64,000 nucleotides of DNA from Hymenobacter lucidus (lineage in GTDB: Bacteria; Bacteroidota; Bacteroidia; Cytophagales; Hymenobacteraceae). The notes under the pieces were generated by a model. That model did no database searches. It saw only the letters and a program-made list of their open reading frames with translations, and was not told the DNA's origin. The translations under genes and the position numbers were made by a program. Location: contig NZ_JAJADR010000014.1 of the NCBI RefSeq assembly GCF_020447265.1, positions 29,634 through 93,633 on the forward strand, written 5' to 3'. This document shows, piece by piece, positions 23,643 through 32,371 of the stretch (its first letter is position 1; the number at the start of each line of letters is the position of its first letter).

Positions 23643-24650
23643 TTAGGCGGCGGCCAGCCAGCTGAGTTCCGCTTCCCGGTACTGCTGGCTTACCTCGTCC
23701 TCGGGTACCAGCTCCAGCACGGGGGTAGGAGCGGGGGCCGGCAGAGCCGGCTGCTCCTCCTCCACCACGCCCAGAATCAGCTTGGCGGCGCGCTGGGCCT
23801 TGCTGGCGGCCTGCAGCACCAGCTTCTTGTCATTTTTCAGCCGCTCCAGCCACGTCTGGATGTAGGCCACGGCATTGGTTTCGGTCTGCTCGGTATCAAG
23901 ACCGGCGGCCGCGCACAGAAACGAGGCGCCCATCTCGGCCGTCAGCTCCTCGCGGGCGTAGCTGGCCGAAAGCTTGCCCTCCCCAGCGGTCAGGTCCGGG
24001 CGGGCCAGCCGGGAAGCGTGGCCGGTGCTGTGGGTCAGCTCGTGAAACCGGGTGGCGTAGTAGCCTTCGCCCTTGGTGAAGGTATCCCGCGCCGGCATGT
24101 TCACCATGTCCAGCGCCGGGGAGTAATAGGCGCGCTGGTGCAGGTGCTCAATGGCGGGGCGTCCCTCCCAGTTGCTCACGATGGCTTCGGCTGCTTCAAT
24201 CGGGGTGTGGGCGTGGCGCTCCACTGCGGGCAGGTCAAACTCGATGCCCTCAATATCTTCCACCGAAAACACGGTGTAGTATTTCAGGAAAGGCAATTTC
24301 TCTTCCTTACCGGTCTGCTCGTTCTCGCGCACCGACACGTTGTAGTATACGACCGGATGCCCTTTGGCCCCCTTGCGCACGTTGCCGCCCAATGCCAACG
24401 CCTGCTTGAAAGTCAGGAAAAAGGGCAATGCCCCGCTGAAGTGCAGCAGAAAAGCGTTGATGCCCGAGTAAGCTGCGCCCGTGGCGTAGTTGCGGGGCAG
24501 TCCATAGACGGCAGACCACGGCTTGCGCCACGGAATCACGCCGCCTTCAAGGGCCGCCACAATCCGGTAAGTGACTATCTGGTACACATCAGGGCGGGGA
24601 GTAGCGGCATTGGCAGCTTTACGGGTGGTGGTCTTGCGGGCATTTTTCAT
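23643..24650 (-). CDS. ArdC-like antirestriction protein with zincin metallopeptidase domain (335 aa)
   Basis: The N-terminal domain (about 18-130: DVYQIVTYRIVAALEGGVIPWRKPW in part, NYATGAAYSGINAFLL) matches the DUF1738/ArdC ssDNA-binding domain. The C-terminal domain carries HELTHSTGH (His203, Glu204, His207) and EELTAEM (about 234-240), a zinc metallopeptidase site. ArdC proteins protect incoming plasmid DNA from host restriction. I chose ATG 24650 (MKNARKTT) over 24710 since the extra residues are in the leader shared with the DUF3846-like gene. A hydrophilic tail follows residue 300. Confidence 0.88.
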   Translation of the reverse strand: MKNARKTTTRKAANAATPRPDVYQIVTYRIVAALEGGVIPWRKPWSAVYGLPRNYATGAAYSGINAFLLHFSGALPFFLTFKQALALGGNVRKGAKGHPVVYYNVSVRENEQTGKEEKLPFLKYYTVFSVEDIEGIEFDLPAVERHAHTPIEAAEAIVSNWEGRPAIEHLHQRAYYSPALDMVNMPARDTFTKGEGYYATRFHELTHSTGHASRLARPDLTAGEGKLSASYAREELTAEMGASFLCAAAGLDTEQTETNAVAYIQTWLERLKNDKKLVLQAASKAQRAAKLILGVVEEEQPALPAPAPTPVLELVPEDEVSQQYREAELSWLAAA

Positions 24651-24778
24651 AATAAAGCGCTGTTTTTGTGAGCGTTTGCTATACCTATTAAACGAAAACA
24701 GCCACTCCAAAGTTTACATTTTGCTCTTTATTTAATGTCTTTTTGCTCTTTTCATTCAACCTTCTTTCCCCACTGCCC
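24651..24778 (-). promoter_or_regulatory. Promoter/leader shared with the DUF3846-like gene (copy 2)
   Basis: 24741-24778 repeats 22369-22408 (38 of 40 positions allowing two single-base indels), and weaker similarity extends to the start codon. A further TTTTGCTCTTTATTTAATG block lies at 24719-24737, itself a looser copy. This is a duplicated control region for two likely early-transfer genes. Confidence 0.6.
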
Positions 24779-24845
24779 CCTCTTGGACGGGCTTTAAATC
24801 ACTGCTACTTTTAACTGGTCAGCGCTGATGCTGACGGGTTGAAAA

Positions 24846-24860
24846 ACCACTTTTTATAAG
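24846..24860. repeat. Isolated iteron copy outside oriV
   Basis: ACCACTTTTTATAAG, preceded by GAAAA and followed by CG, is identical to the oriV iteron at 15158-15172. It lies about 200 bases upstream of umuD and 9.6 kb from the origin. It could be a distant RepB site or a relic. Confidence 0.75.
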
Positions 24861-24991
24861 CGTGGAAGCCCCTGCGCGGGCCTGGGTTTGGACAGGCTGG
24901 CTTAGGGGGTAGCGCGGGTGATTTGGACAGTGCATATCCTTTTTCAGGCACGGCACTGAACTGCCTCAGCTATTATTTTTAGCTAAATCAA

Positions 24992-25008
24992 TACTAATTT
25001 TATTAGTA
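24992..25008 (+). promoter_or_regulatory. Operator-like palindrome upstream of umuDC
   Basis: TACTAAT-TTT-ATTAGTA is a perfect inverted repeat with 7-bp arms, 40 bases before the umuD ATG. TATTATTG at 25014-25021 resembles the -7 box TAnnTTTG with one mismatch. This is a suitable site for an SOS-type or cI-like repressor; no LexA gene is in the window. Confidence 0.55.
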
Positions 25009-25047
25009 GCGCGTATTATTGCGGACACGCCTACTCTATGCCACCCC

Positions 25048-25515
25048 ATGCGCAACGTCGAATTAATCCCGGTCCACGATTCCCAAACCCCGTTTTTACT
25101 CCCGCTTTTCAGCTGCTCGGTGTCGGCCGGCTTTCCGTCGCCGGCTTCCGATTACACCGATGAGCTCTTCGACCTCAACCGCTTGCTGCTGCGCCACCCG
25201 GACGCCACCTACCTGGTGCGGGTGAGCGGAGAGAGCATGAAAAACGCTGAGATTCACGAAGGCGACCTGCTGGCTGTGGACAAGCAGATGGAGGCCGACC
25301 ACAACCACATCGTGGTGGCCGTGGTCGACGGCGAGTGCACCGTCAAGCGCCTAGTCTGCGAGCACGGCACCTGGTGGCTCAAGCCGGAAAACCCCGACTA
25401 TAAGCCCTGGGAGATTCACGACGCCGGCGCGGTGAAGATTTGGGGCGTGGTGACCCACGTGCTCCACGAGCTGATTCCCGGCAAACTGGCGGCCCTGCTG
25501 CGCACCCGCGACTAG
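25048..25515 (+). CDS. umuD: UmuD-like S24 peptidase, error-prone polymerase accessory subunit (155 aa)
   Basis: UmuD self-cleaves after RecA activation and then pairs with UmuC. The cleavage site A27-G28 followed by FPSPASDY, the nucleophile S63 (SGESMKN) and the general base K100 (CTVKRL) are all present. Length matches the family. A perfect palindrome lies 40 bases upstream, suggesting SOS-like control. umuC starts 4 bases after the stop, so they form one operon. Confidence 0.92.
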   Translation: MRNVELIPVHDSQTPFLLPLFSCSVSAGFPSPASDYTDELFDLNRLLLRHPDATYLVRVSGESMKNAEIHEGDLLAVDKQMEADHNHIVVAVVDGECTVKRLVCEHGTWWLKPENPDYKPWEIHDAGAVKIWGVVTHVLHELIPGKLAALLRTRD

Positions 25516-25518
25516 CTT

Positions 25519-26817
25519 ATGTATGCCTTAGTAGACTGCAACAACTTCTACGTCAGCTGCGAGCGGGTTTTTCAGCCCCGGCTTGAAGGCCGACCCGTGG
25601 TCATTTTGTCAAATAATGATGGCTGTTTGGTATCCCGTAGTGCCGAAGCCAAGGCCCTGGGCCTGCAGATGGGCGACCCATACTTCCAAGTGAAGCCCCT
25701 GCTGCTGCAGCACAACGTGGCCGTGTTTTCCAGCAACTACGCGCTGTACGGCGACATGTCGCGCCGGGTAATGTGGTACCTGAGCCAGGTGGCGCCGGCC
25801 GTGGAAGTGTACTCCATTGACGAGGCCTTTCTGGATTTGCACGGCATGGAGCACTTTGTGGTGAGAAGCCTGGACAGCTTCGCTCGCGACATCCGGGCTA
25901 ACGTGCTGGCCCGCACCGGCATTCCGACCTGCGTGGGCATCGCGCCCACCAAAACGCTGGCCAAGCTGGCCAACCGCCTAGCTAAGAAGAACCCGGCCAT
26001 GGGCGGGGTGTGCTACCTTGACACGGCCGAGCGCCGCCGCTGGGCTTTAGAGCAGGTAGCCGTCGAAGACGTCTGGGGCATCGGCCGGCAGTACGCCCAG
26101 AAGCTCTACGCCGCCGGCATCACCACGGCGGTAGGGCTGGCCGGCTGCTCGGAGGCCTTTGCCCGCAAGCACCTGGGCGGCGTGGTGGGCGCCCGGCTCG
26201 TGCGGGAGCTGCAGGGCTTCCCCTGCCAGAGGCTGGCCCCGAGCGAAGACGGCACCCTGTCCCGGCGCAGTCTGTGCTGCTCGCGCACCTTCGGCCGGCC
26301 GCTGACCGACTTCCCCGACGTGACGGGCGCGGTCAGCGCGTTTGTCTCCCGGGCCGCCGAAAAGCTGCGCCGGCAGGGCGACGCGGCCCACCTGCTCACC
26401 GTGTTTCTCAGCAAAAGCCGCTACGGGCTGGAAGCACCGCCGTACTCCGCCTCGGCGGTGCTCACGCTGCCGATGGCCACCAACGACACGGTGGAACTGG
26501 TGCGCTTCGCCCGGGCGGCCCTGAAGAAACTCTGGCAGCCGGGCAACCGCTACACTAAGGCGGGCGTGATACTCGATGGCCTGGAGCCAGAGGGAAAAAC
26601 CCAACTCACGCTGTTTGAAGCCGCGCCGGTGTCGGAGAAAAGGGCCAAGCTCATGGCCGAGCTCGACGCGCTAAACCGTCGCTTTGGTAAAGGCACGGTG
26701 AAACTCGCTTCGCTGATACTGCCTCCTGGGCAGCTTCGGGCACCCTGGGAGGGGCAGGCGCAGTGGCGCACGCCCCAATACACCACCCGGCTGGAAGACC
26801 TGCTGCTGGTGAGCTGA
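25519..26817 (+). CDS. umuC: UmuC-like Y-family DNA polymerase V catalytic subunit (432 aa)
   Basis: The palm starts ALVDCNNFYVSCERVF (residues 2-17), with catalytic Asp5 and the acidic pair in VYSIDEAFLDL (about 96-106). The helix-hairpin-helix region (VEDVWGIGRQYAQKLYAAGI) and the little finger domain follow. The enzyme copies past DNA damage and causes mutation. Plasmid-borne umuDC/mucAB/rumAB operons are common, so its presence fits a plasmid. It overlaps no other gene and follows umuD within 3 bases. Confidence 0.95.
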   Translation: MYALVDCNNFYVSCERVFQPRLEGRPVVILSNNDGCLVSRSAEAKALGLQMGDPYFQVKPLLLQHNVAVFSSNYALYGDMSRRVMWYLSQVAPAVEVYSIDEAFLDLHGMEHFVVRSLDSFARDIRANVLARTGIPTCVGIAPTKTLAKLANRLAKKNPAMGGVCYLDTAERRRWALEQVAVEDVWGIGRQYAQKLYAAGITTAVGLAGCSEAFARKHLGGVVGARLVRELQGFPCQRLAPSEDGTLSRRSLCCSRTFGRPLTDFPDVTGAVSAFVSRAAEKLRRQGDAAHLLTVFLSKSRYGLEAPPYSASAVLTLPMATNDTVELVRFARAALKKLWQPGNRYTKAGVILDGLEPEGKTQLTLFEAAPVSEKRAKLMAELDALNRRFGKGTVKLASLILPPGQLRAPWEGQAQWRTPQYTTRLEDLLLVS

Positions 26818-27017
26818 TACAGCGCATCGGCCAACCCTAGGCTACCAGAGCAGCAAAGTGGCCGCCGAGCCACGCCTCTGAAGCAACCTTAATTATTAAC
26901 CATAGAAACCTAAGCAGGGTCAAAGGCAGCCTCAGCAGGTAACTGTCTCTGGTTTGGACAATGTGCTTCCAGAGAATGACCTCCTAACGCCCTTTTGTTT
27001 GAATTCCATACTAACCC

Positions 27018-27073
27018 CTTTGAATGTCGTTATCACCCCTTGCCTGGGGTGAAGGACCTTTGTAATGTCATTA
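27018..27073 (+). promoter_or_regulatory. Repeats upstream of the nepI-like gene
   Basis: CTTTGAATGTCGTTA (27018-27032) and CTTTGTAATGTCATTA (27058-27073) are imperfect direct repeats 40 bp apart, flanking the inverted repeat TCACCCC-N6-GGGGTGA (27033-27052). The repeats resemble the CTTTGATTGTCATTAC half of the operators at 29.6 and 44.9 kb. The rest of 26818-27172 shows no gene. Confidence 0.45.
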
Positions 27074-27172
27074 GGTAGCATCTACGGCTGCCTACTAACA
27101 CACTGAGTATACGCGCCATTTTTTGACGCCAAAGCTCGGTGAGACCGAACAAAGTCTTCGATAAAAGAGGTT

Positions 27173-28402
27173 ATGAAAGAATTCACAAACAGCCTTGAGC
27201 TCGCCCCAAAACCTGCCTGGAACGCGGTGTTTGCCATGGCCCTGGGGGTAGCGGGCCTTATTACATCCGAGTTTTTGCCCGTCAGCCTGCTGACGCCGAT
27301 GGCCCGCGACCTAGCCGTATCGGAAGGAGTGGCTGGACAAGCCATCTCCGTCACGGCTGTCGTGGCCATGCTGGCCAGCCTGCTCATCGCCGTGGTGACC
27401 CGGCGCCTGGACCGCCGCTGGGTGCTGCTCTCCTTTTCGGTGCTGCAGGTCTTGTCCAATGCCCTGGTGGCCTTTGCGCCCAATTTCCTGGTCCTCACCA
27501 TCGGCCGGATTCTGCTGGGAGTCGCCATTGGTGGTTTCTGGGCCATGTCGGCAGCCGTGGCCATGCGACTGGTGCCAGCGAAAGACGTCCCGAAGGCCTT
27601 GTCCACCATTTTCGGGGCCGTATCGGTGGCCACGGTGGTGGCCGCGCCACTGGGCAGCTTCTTAGGGGGGCTGCTGGGCTGGCGCCTGGTGTTTGAGCTG
27701 GCCGCCGGGCTGGGGGTGCTGTCTTTTGTTTGGCAAGCCTTAACCTTGCCCACCCTGGCGCCCGAGCAGCCAACAGGCTTGCGCACGCTACTACTCGTGC
27801 TGCAACGGCGCAGTGTCTGGCCCGGGATGCTAGCCAATCTGTTCGTGTTCATGGGCTACGCCACGTTCTTTACCTACTTACGTCCGTTTCTGGAAACCGT
27901 AACTGGCATTAATGTCAATACTTTAACCACGGTGCTGCTCGGGTTCGGACTGGCCAACCTGGCAGGCACGGTGCTAGCGAGGCATCTGTTGACCCGCAAC
28001 CTGGGCCGCTCTCTGGTGCTCATGCCACTGCTGATGGGCTTGGTGGTAGCGGGGCTAGTACTGTTTGGCCGGCAGCCGGTAGTAGCCTCCTTACTGGTGG
28101 CCTTCTGGGGGATGACATTTGGGGTAGTGCAGGTAGGCTGGCCCACCTGGCTCACGCGCACGCTGCCCGACGAGGCCGAAAGCGGCGGGGGCCTGCAAGT
28201 GGCCACCACGCAGCTGGCCATTACCATCGGCGCGGCTGTGGGTGGGCTGCTCTTTGACCAAACGGGCGCGGTTGGGGTGTATGTCGGCAGCAGCGTCATT
28301 ACCCTGCTAGCCGCCCTGGTGGCGCTGCTGGCTTTCCGGGCAACAGCTAAGTCCCCGGTGGAAACGCTTGAACCGGCTGAGCAAGTAGTAGTCATTCACT
28401 AA
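27173..28402 (+). CDS. nepI: MFS exporter, NepI-like (purine ribonucleoside efflux), 409 aa
   Basis: Twelve hydrophobic segments are visible. The sequence TSEFLPVSLLTPMARDL, then SEGVAGQAISVTAVVAML, IGRILLGVAIGGFWAMSAA and APLGSFLGGLLGWRLVF follow E. coli NepI, a DHA1-family exporter of inosine and related nucleosides, very closely. It sits in the inner membrane. It is a single gene at the left edge of the metabolic cargo, with an unusual cluster of repeats in front. The substrate is inferred from resemblance; other small solutes are possible. Confidence 0.85.
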   Translation: MKEFTNSLELAPKPAWNAVFAMALGVAGLITSEFLPVSLLTPMARDLAVSEGVAGQAISVTAVVAMLASLLIAVVTRRLDRRWVLLSFSVLQVLSNALVAFAPNFLVLTIGRILLGVAIGGFWAMSAAVAMRLVPAKDVPKALSTIFGAVSVATVVAAPLGSFLGGLLGWRLVFELAAGLGVLSFVWQALTLPTLAPEQPTGLRTLLLVLQRRSVWPGMLANLFVFMGYATFFTYLRPFLETVTGINVNTLTTVLLGFGLANLAGTVLARHLLTRNLGRSLVLMPLLMGLVVAGLVLFGRQPVVASLLVAFWGMTFGVVQVGWPTWLTRTLPDEAESGGGLQVATTQLAITIGAAVGGLLFDQTGAVGVYVGSSVITLLAALVALLAFRATAKSPVETLEPAEQVVVIH

Positions 28403-28575
28403 GCGTGAATTGCACTACCGCTCCTCCTAAGTCTATTCGCAAGCCAGTACCTCGCGTTGGTTCTGTAGCTGTCCGGGGGCTGCCATGCCCACTTGGATTC
28501 TGTCAAAAGCTGCTTTAACACGTCTTGCTTTCCTTATTCTGCCGAACGCATGACTAAGCAAAGTCACCTGCTCAC

Positions 28576-29352
28576 CTAGGAGCCGGTCGGGAACGCCACC
28601 CCGGTAAGGCGGGCAAACTCCGCCACTAGCTGCTCCTGCAGCGCTACCTCCGTTGCCTTCGGTTGGGCGTGGCTGGGGCGTCGATGGTGCAGGTACTGGC
28701 CCGTGATGCAGGCCCTGGGGTCGGTACCGGCGGCCAGCCAGACCTGGGTATCAAATCCCGCGGCGAGGCTGTCAGGGGCTCCGTCTCCACCCATTTTGGT
28801 GGGTACCCAGCCGGGGTCCACCGCGTTGGCCAGCACCCCGGGCCACTGCCGGGCCACAGCCAGGGCCAGCAGCAGGTCGTGCAGTTTGGAGTCGCAGTAG
28901 GCCTGCGTGGTGTTCCAGGGCCGCTGCTCCCACGTCAGGTCGCGCAGGCTGGCGTCGCCCTGGCGGTGCATGCCTGAGCTAAGGTACACCAGCCGGTCAG
29001 GAGGCGTAATCAGGCACGTGAGCACGTAGGGCGCCAACGAGTTCACGGCCAGCACCGGCGGCAGGCCATCCGCCGTGCGGGCGAGCCGGGGCACCTGATA
29101 GACGCCCGCATTGTGGATGACAGCGTCGAAGCGCCCAAGCTGATTGGCCTGCTCGGCTACCTCGTGCATGCCGGCGAGGGTCGAGAGGTCACCGTGCACG
29201 GCAGCTTCGGCCTCGGGTACAGCGGCCAGCGCTTCCTGCGCCCGGTCGGCGTTGCGGCCGTGCAGCACGAGTTGATGACCCTGCTCAGTGAGCTCGCGGG
29301 CCGCTAGCTGGCCCAAGCCATCAGCCGAGCCCGTGATGAAAATACGCGCCAT
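28576..29352 (-). CDS. Short-chain dehydrogenase/reductase (258 aa)
   Basis: RIFITGSADGLGQLAARELT holds the TGxxxGxG nucleotide-binding loop; VIHNAGVY, a YLSSG strand with the catalytic Ser, and YCDSK (Tyr and Lys) complete an SDR active site. It is a cytoplasmic NAD(P)-dependent oxidoreductase of unknown substrate. ATG 29352 is chosen over an upstream GTG-region opening at 29427 since it starts the Rossmann strand directly. It is divergent from the hydrolase gene at 29825. Confidence 0.88.
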   Translation of the reverse strand: MARIFITGSADGLGQLAARELTEQGHQLVLHGRNADRAQEALAAVPEAEAAVHGDLSTLAGMHEVAEQANQLGRFDAVIHNAGVYQVPRLARTADGLPPVLAVNSLAPYVLTCLITPPDRLVYLSSGMHRQGDASLRDLTWEQRPWNTTQAYCDSKLHDLLLALAVARQWPGVLANAVDPGWVPTKMGGDGAPDSLAAGFDTQVWLAAGTDPRACITGQYLHHRRPSHAQPKATEVALQEQLVAEFARLTGVAFPTGS

Positions 29353-29620
29353 GGAAGTTGCGGAAAGCAGATGCTGAGAAACGAATACCTCAACGCACAG
29401 GGCATGGTATGGTTTCTTCCAAGGCAATAGGCTGGGGCGTAATTGTCCCTGCCCAATGACCAGGGAAAAGCCTACCGGTCGGAGGCGCTCGGCTCGTCTT
29501 TAGCCGCCCGGCTTACGGCCTGATTCGCGCGCCTGTAGAACCGCTCATGCGCCCCGTGTCCAATGGCTGAGCCCCTTGGAAGTAATGCCGGCAATCATTA
29601 GCGCTTGTGAGCTAGCAACG

Positions 29621-29658
29621 CCTTTGAAATTCTTACTTACTGCTTTGATTGTCATTAC
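29621..29658 (+). promoter_or_regulatory. Operator-like site (regulon copy 1) before the lipoprotein hydrolase
   Basis: CCTTTGAAAT at 29621-29630 and GCTTTGATTGTCATTAC at 29642-29658 place two CTTTGA half-sites 21 bp apart. The 38-base block matches the reverse complement of 44942-44979 at 34 of 38 positions. It lies 166 bases before the start at 29825. The rest of 29353-29824 holds no gene I can support. Confidence 0.65.
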
Positions 29659-29824
29659 AAACCGGGGCCTAGACCGGCGGAAATTTGTGCTGGATAATCG
29701 GGGAAGGAAGAAGTAACGCTTTCCTTTTAGGACGAGCAGGCCGGTTCGGGGCAGATACTCCGGCAGAAGTGATTACGGCTCTGCAGTCCAACAACGCAAT
29801 TCGGGCGCAAGCCCTTTCGAGAAA

Positions 29825-30874
29825 ATGAAAAAACCAACCATTTGGGCCGTTGCGCTACTGCTGGTAGTGGGACAGGCCTGTACCCAGAAAGAAAAAACAA
29901 AAGCAATGCAACCGAACGAACAAGCCGGCCACTACACCTTTCCTTTAAGCGAGAAGGTTACGCGCCAAAAAGTAAGCTACAAAAACCGCTACGGCCTCAC
30001 CTTATCGGCCGATTTGTATCTGCCCAAAAACCGGGGCACGGAGCCATTGGCAGCGCTGGCTATCAGCGGGCCGTTTGGGGCGGTGAAAGAACAATCCTCC
30101 GGCCTCTACGCCCAAACCATGGCCGAGCGGGGCTTTGTGACGCTCGCCTTCGACCCCTCCTACACGGGAGAAAGCGGCGGCGAACCCCGCAACGTGGCCT
30201 CGCCCGACATCAATACCGAAGACTTCAGTGCCGCCGTGGACTTTCTGGGCCTGCAGCCCGGGGTCGACCGCACCCGCGTCGGCATCATTGGCATCTGTGG
30301 CTGGGCGGGCATGGCGCTGAATGCGGCGGCCGTGGACAAACGCATCAAAGCGGTGGCCACCACCAGCATGTATGACATGACCCGGATTATGGCCAAAGGA
30401 TATTTTGACTCTCAGACCCTGGAACAGCGCACACAGCTGCTGGAGCATCTGAGCCAGCAGCGCTGGGCCGACGCGGAAAAGAGTGCCCCGGCGCCCTCCC
30501 CCACGGGGCTGCCCGAAAAGCTGCAAGGCAACGAACCGCAGTTCGTGGTGGATTACTGGAATTATTATAAAACACCCCGGGGCTTCCACCCCAATTCGAT
30601 TAACTCAAACGGCCGCTGGACCGCTACCACTCCGCTGTCCTTCATGAACATGCCGCTGCTGACCTACATCAAAGAAATTGCCCCTCGTCCGGTGTTGCTG
30701 ATTGCCGGCGAAAAAGCTCACTCTCGCTACCTGAGCGAAGATGCCTACAAAGCCGCCGCCGAGCCGAAGGAGCTGGTTATCATTCCCGGCGCCAGCCACG
30801 TAGATTTGTACGACCAACTTCAAGTCATTCCCTTCGACAAACTGACGACCTTCTTCACCGAGCATCTGAAGTAA
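29825..30874 (+). CDS. Lipoprotein alpha/beta hydrolase with Cys nucleophile (349 aa)
   Basis: A signal peptide with lipobox (LLVVGQAC, Cys19) anchors it in a membrane. The fold is an alpha/beta hydrolase of the dienelactone-hydrolase-like YcjY group: GICGWAG (about residues 157-163) has Cys in place of the usual Ser, and GASHVDLYD near the C-terminus supplies His. Cys nucleophiles are normal in dienelactone hydrolases. The substrate is unknown. Upstream is an operator shared with the aldehyde-related genes, so it likely belongs to that regulon. A strong terminator follows. Confidence 0.85.
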   Translation: MKKPTIWAVALLLVVGQACTQKEKTKAMQPNEQAGHYTFPLSEKVTRQKVSYKNRYGLTLSADLYLPKNRGTEPLAALAISGPFGAVKEQSSGLYAQTMAERGFVTLAFDPSYTGESGGEPRNVASPDINTEDFSAAVDFLGLQPGVDRTRVGIIGICGWAGMALNAAAVDKRIKAVATTSMYDMTRIMAKGYFDSQTLEQRTQLLEHLSQQRWADAEKSAPAPSPTGLPEKLQGNEPQFVVDYWNYYKTPRGFHPNSINSNGRWTATTPLSFMNMPLLTYIKEIAPRPVLLIAGEKAHSRYLSEDAYKAAAEPKELVIIPGASHVDLYDQLQVIPFDKLTTFFTEHLK

Positions 30875-30894
30875 GCTGGGCATTAATTGAAGAG

Positions 30895-30932
30895 CAAGAA
30901 AGGGAGGCACTAAAAAGTGCCTCCCTTTCTTG
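30895..30932. terminator. Strong bidirectional terminator
   Basis: A perfect 16-bp stem AAGAAAGGGAGGCACT (30896-30911) and AGTGCCTCCCTTTCTT (30916-30931) with an AAAA loop, plus one more pair outside. It follows the hydrolase stop at 30874 by 21 bases. Confidence 0.9.
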
Positions 30933-31094
30933 TGTTTAGCCGTGGGCAATAAACGGGTAGCTAGGCCACCCAGGAGGGAGAAGTAGGGGTATGATGGCTA
31001 CTGGCCAGTACCGGATTCAAGGCATAATCAAGAAGCAGTACCTGCTCACCACCATTCATTGAAAAGTGAAACCAGCGTTTGCGTCCCATAGAAT

Positions 31095-31131
31095 GCCCCT
31101 TTTAAGCGTGAAAAATTCGCTTGAATGGGGC
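31095..31131 (-). terminator. Imperfect hairpin after the xdhC-like gene
   Basis: GCCCCTTTTAAGCG (31095-31108) and CGCTTGAATGGGGC (31118-31131) pair at 12 of 14 positions with a 9-base loop. It begins 3 bases after the stop of the minus-strand XdhC-like gene. There is no T run, so it may be a weak terminator or an mRNA end stabiliser. Confidence 0.5.
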
Positions 31132-31134
31132 TTT

Positions 31135-32274
31135 TCAGGTGATAAAAGTACTGGCCGCCAGCGGTACATGCACGGTGCCGGCCCGCTGCCGCAGCGGCTG
31201 GGCCTGCCGGCCGCTGCGCTGGGCCTGAATCTCGGCTACGATGCACAAGGCAATTTCTTCGGGCGTCTCGCTCCCCAAATCCAGGCCGATGGGGCTGTGC
31301 AGTCGCTCACGCAACTGCTCTACCAGGTTTCTTGGCGAAGTATTTAATTCATCAAGCAGCCGCTGGGCCTTCTGGCGGGGCCCGAGCAGACCGATGTAGG
31401 GAGCGGGGGAGCCTAGTAGGGCTTGCAGAGCGGCTAGGTCGTAGGCGTAGTTGTGGCTGAGCAGCACGTGGTAGGCTAGCGGGTCGGGCACCTCCGTTTC
31501 CAGCTCACGCACGGGCACGATGCGCACCGCGGCAGCCTCGGGAAAGCGGGCGGTGGTAGCCAGATTCGGCCGGCCATCCACCACGGTAATGTGCCAGCCC
31601 AGCGCAGCTCCCAGGTGCACCAAGGGCTGCGCGTCGTTGCCGGCCCCGTAGACCACCAGGCGCAGCGGGGGCGCCAGCACTTCCAGCAAGGCCCGCACCG
31701 GGCCGGCCTCTGTATTCAGGTCGAAGATTCGTGACTGACCTTGCGTCAGGGTGTCGTAAGCCGCGACGGCCAGCGGCGACGCCAGGGCGGGCTCACCCCG
31801 CACCACGCCCGTTTCGGTGAGCAGCAGGCGCTGGCCCACGGCCGCTTTCGGGCCGGTAGCGTCCGTTTCAAACACGGTGGCCAACACGACCGGCGTTGGG
31901 TGCTGCGCGAAGCCACGCAGGATTTCAAGCGGGTTATTGGAGTCTTGAAAATCCAGCGGCTCCAGCAGGATACGCACCACACCCTGGCAGCCAGGCCCGA
32001 GGCCGTGGCGCGGGTCGTCCTCGTCGCGGGTGTCGTAGGTGACCAGGGCGGGTTCGCCCTGAAAGATGGTCCGCCGCGCCCGCTGCCGGGCGTCGCCTTC
32101 CAGGCAGCCCCCGCTGATGGCGCCGGTCAGCTGCCCGTCGTCGGTGACGAGCATACGGGCCCCGGGCCGGCGGTAAGCCGAGCCCAGCACCTCCACCACG
32201 GTGGCCAGGGCGCAGGGACGCTGGGTCGCCCGGTGCTGGTCGTAAGCCAGGAAGAGGCGTTGGAGCTCCGTCAT
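31135..32274 (-). CDS. XdhC/CoxI/PaoD-like molybdenum cofactor insertion protein (379 aa)
   Basis: The N-terminal XdhC domain reads LATVVEVLGSAYRRPGARML and GAISGGCLEGD (about residues 52-62), with CxxG-type features; the C-terminal part has a Rossmann-like strand LRLVVYGAGNDAQPLVHLG (about 226-244). Such proteins sulfurate and insert the molybdenum cofactor into xanthine dehydrogenase-family enzymes. The PaoC-like large subunit encoded 3 kb upstream is the evident client, matching the paoABCD set in E. coli. An SDR-like or lone regulatory role is unlikely. Confidence 0.88.
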   Translation of the reverse strand: MTELQRLFLAYDQHRATQRPCALATVVEVLGSAYRRPGARMLVTDDGQLTGAISGGCLEGDARQRARRTIFQGEPALVTYDTRDEDDPRHGLGPGCQGVVRILLEPLDFQDSNNPLEILRGFAQHPTPVVLATVFETDATGPKAAVGQRLLLTETGVVRGEPALASPLAVAAYDTLTQGQSRIFDLNTEAGPVRALLEVLAPPLRLVVYGAGNDAQPLVHLGAALGWHITVVDGRPNLATTARFPEAAAVRIVPVRELETEVPDPLAYHVLLSHNYAYDLAALQALLGSPAPYIGLLGPRQKAQRLLDELNTSPRNLVEQLRERLHSPIGLDLGSETPEEIALCIVAEIQAQRSGRQAQPLRQRAGTVHVPLAASTFIT

Positions 32275-32371
32275 TTTTTAACTGCTTGATGAACGGTAAA
32301 TGCGTAGCTGGCCCTAGCCCTTGCCGCCACGCAGAGTCAGCAATTCGGGCGGGTTGTCAGTCAGGACCCTG

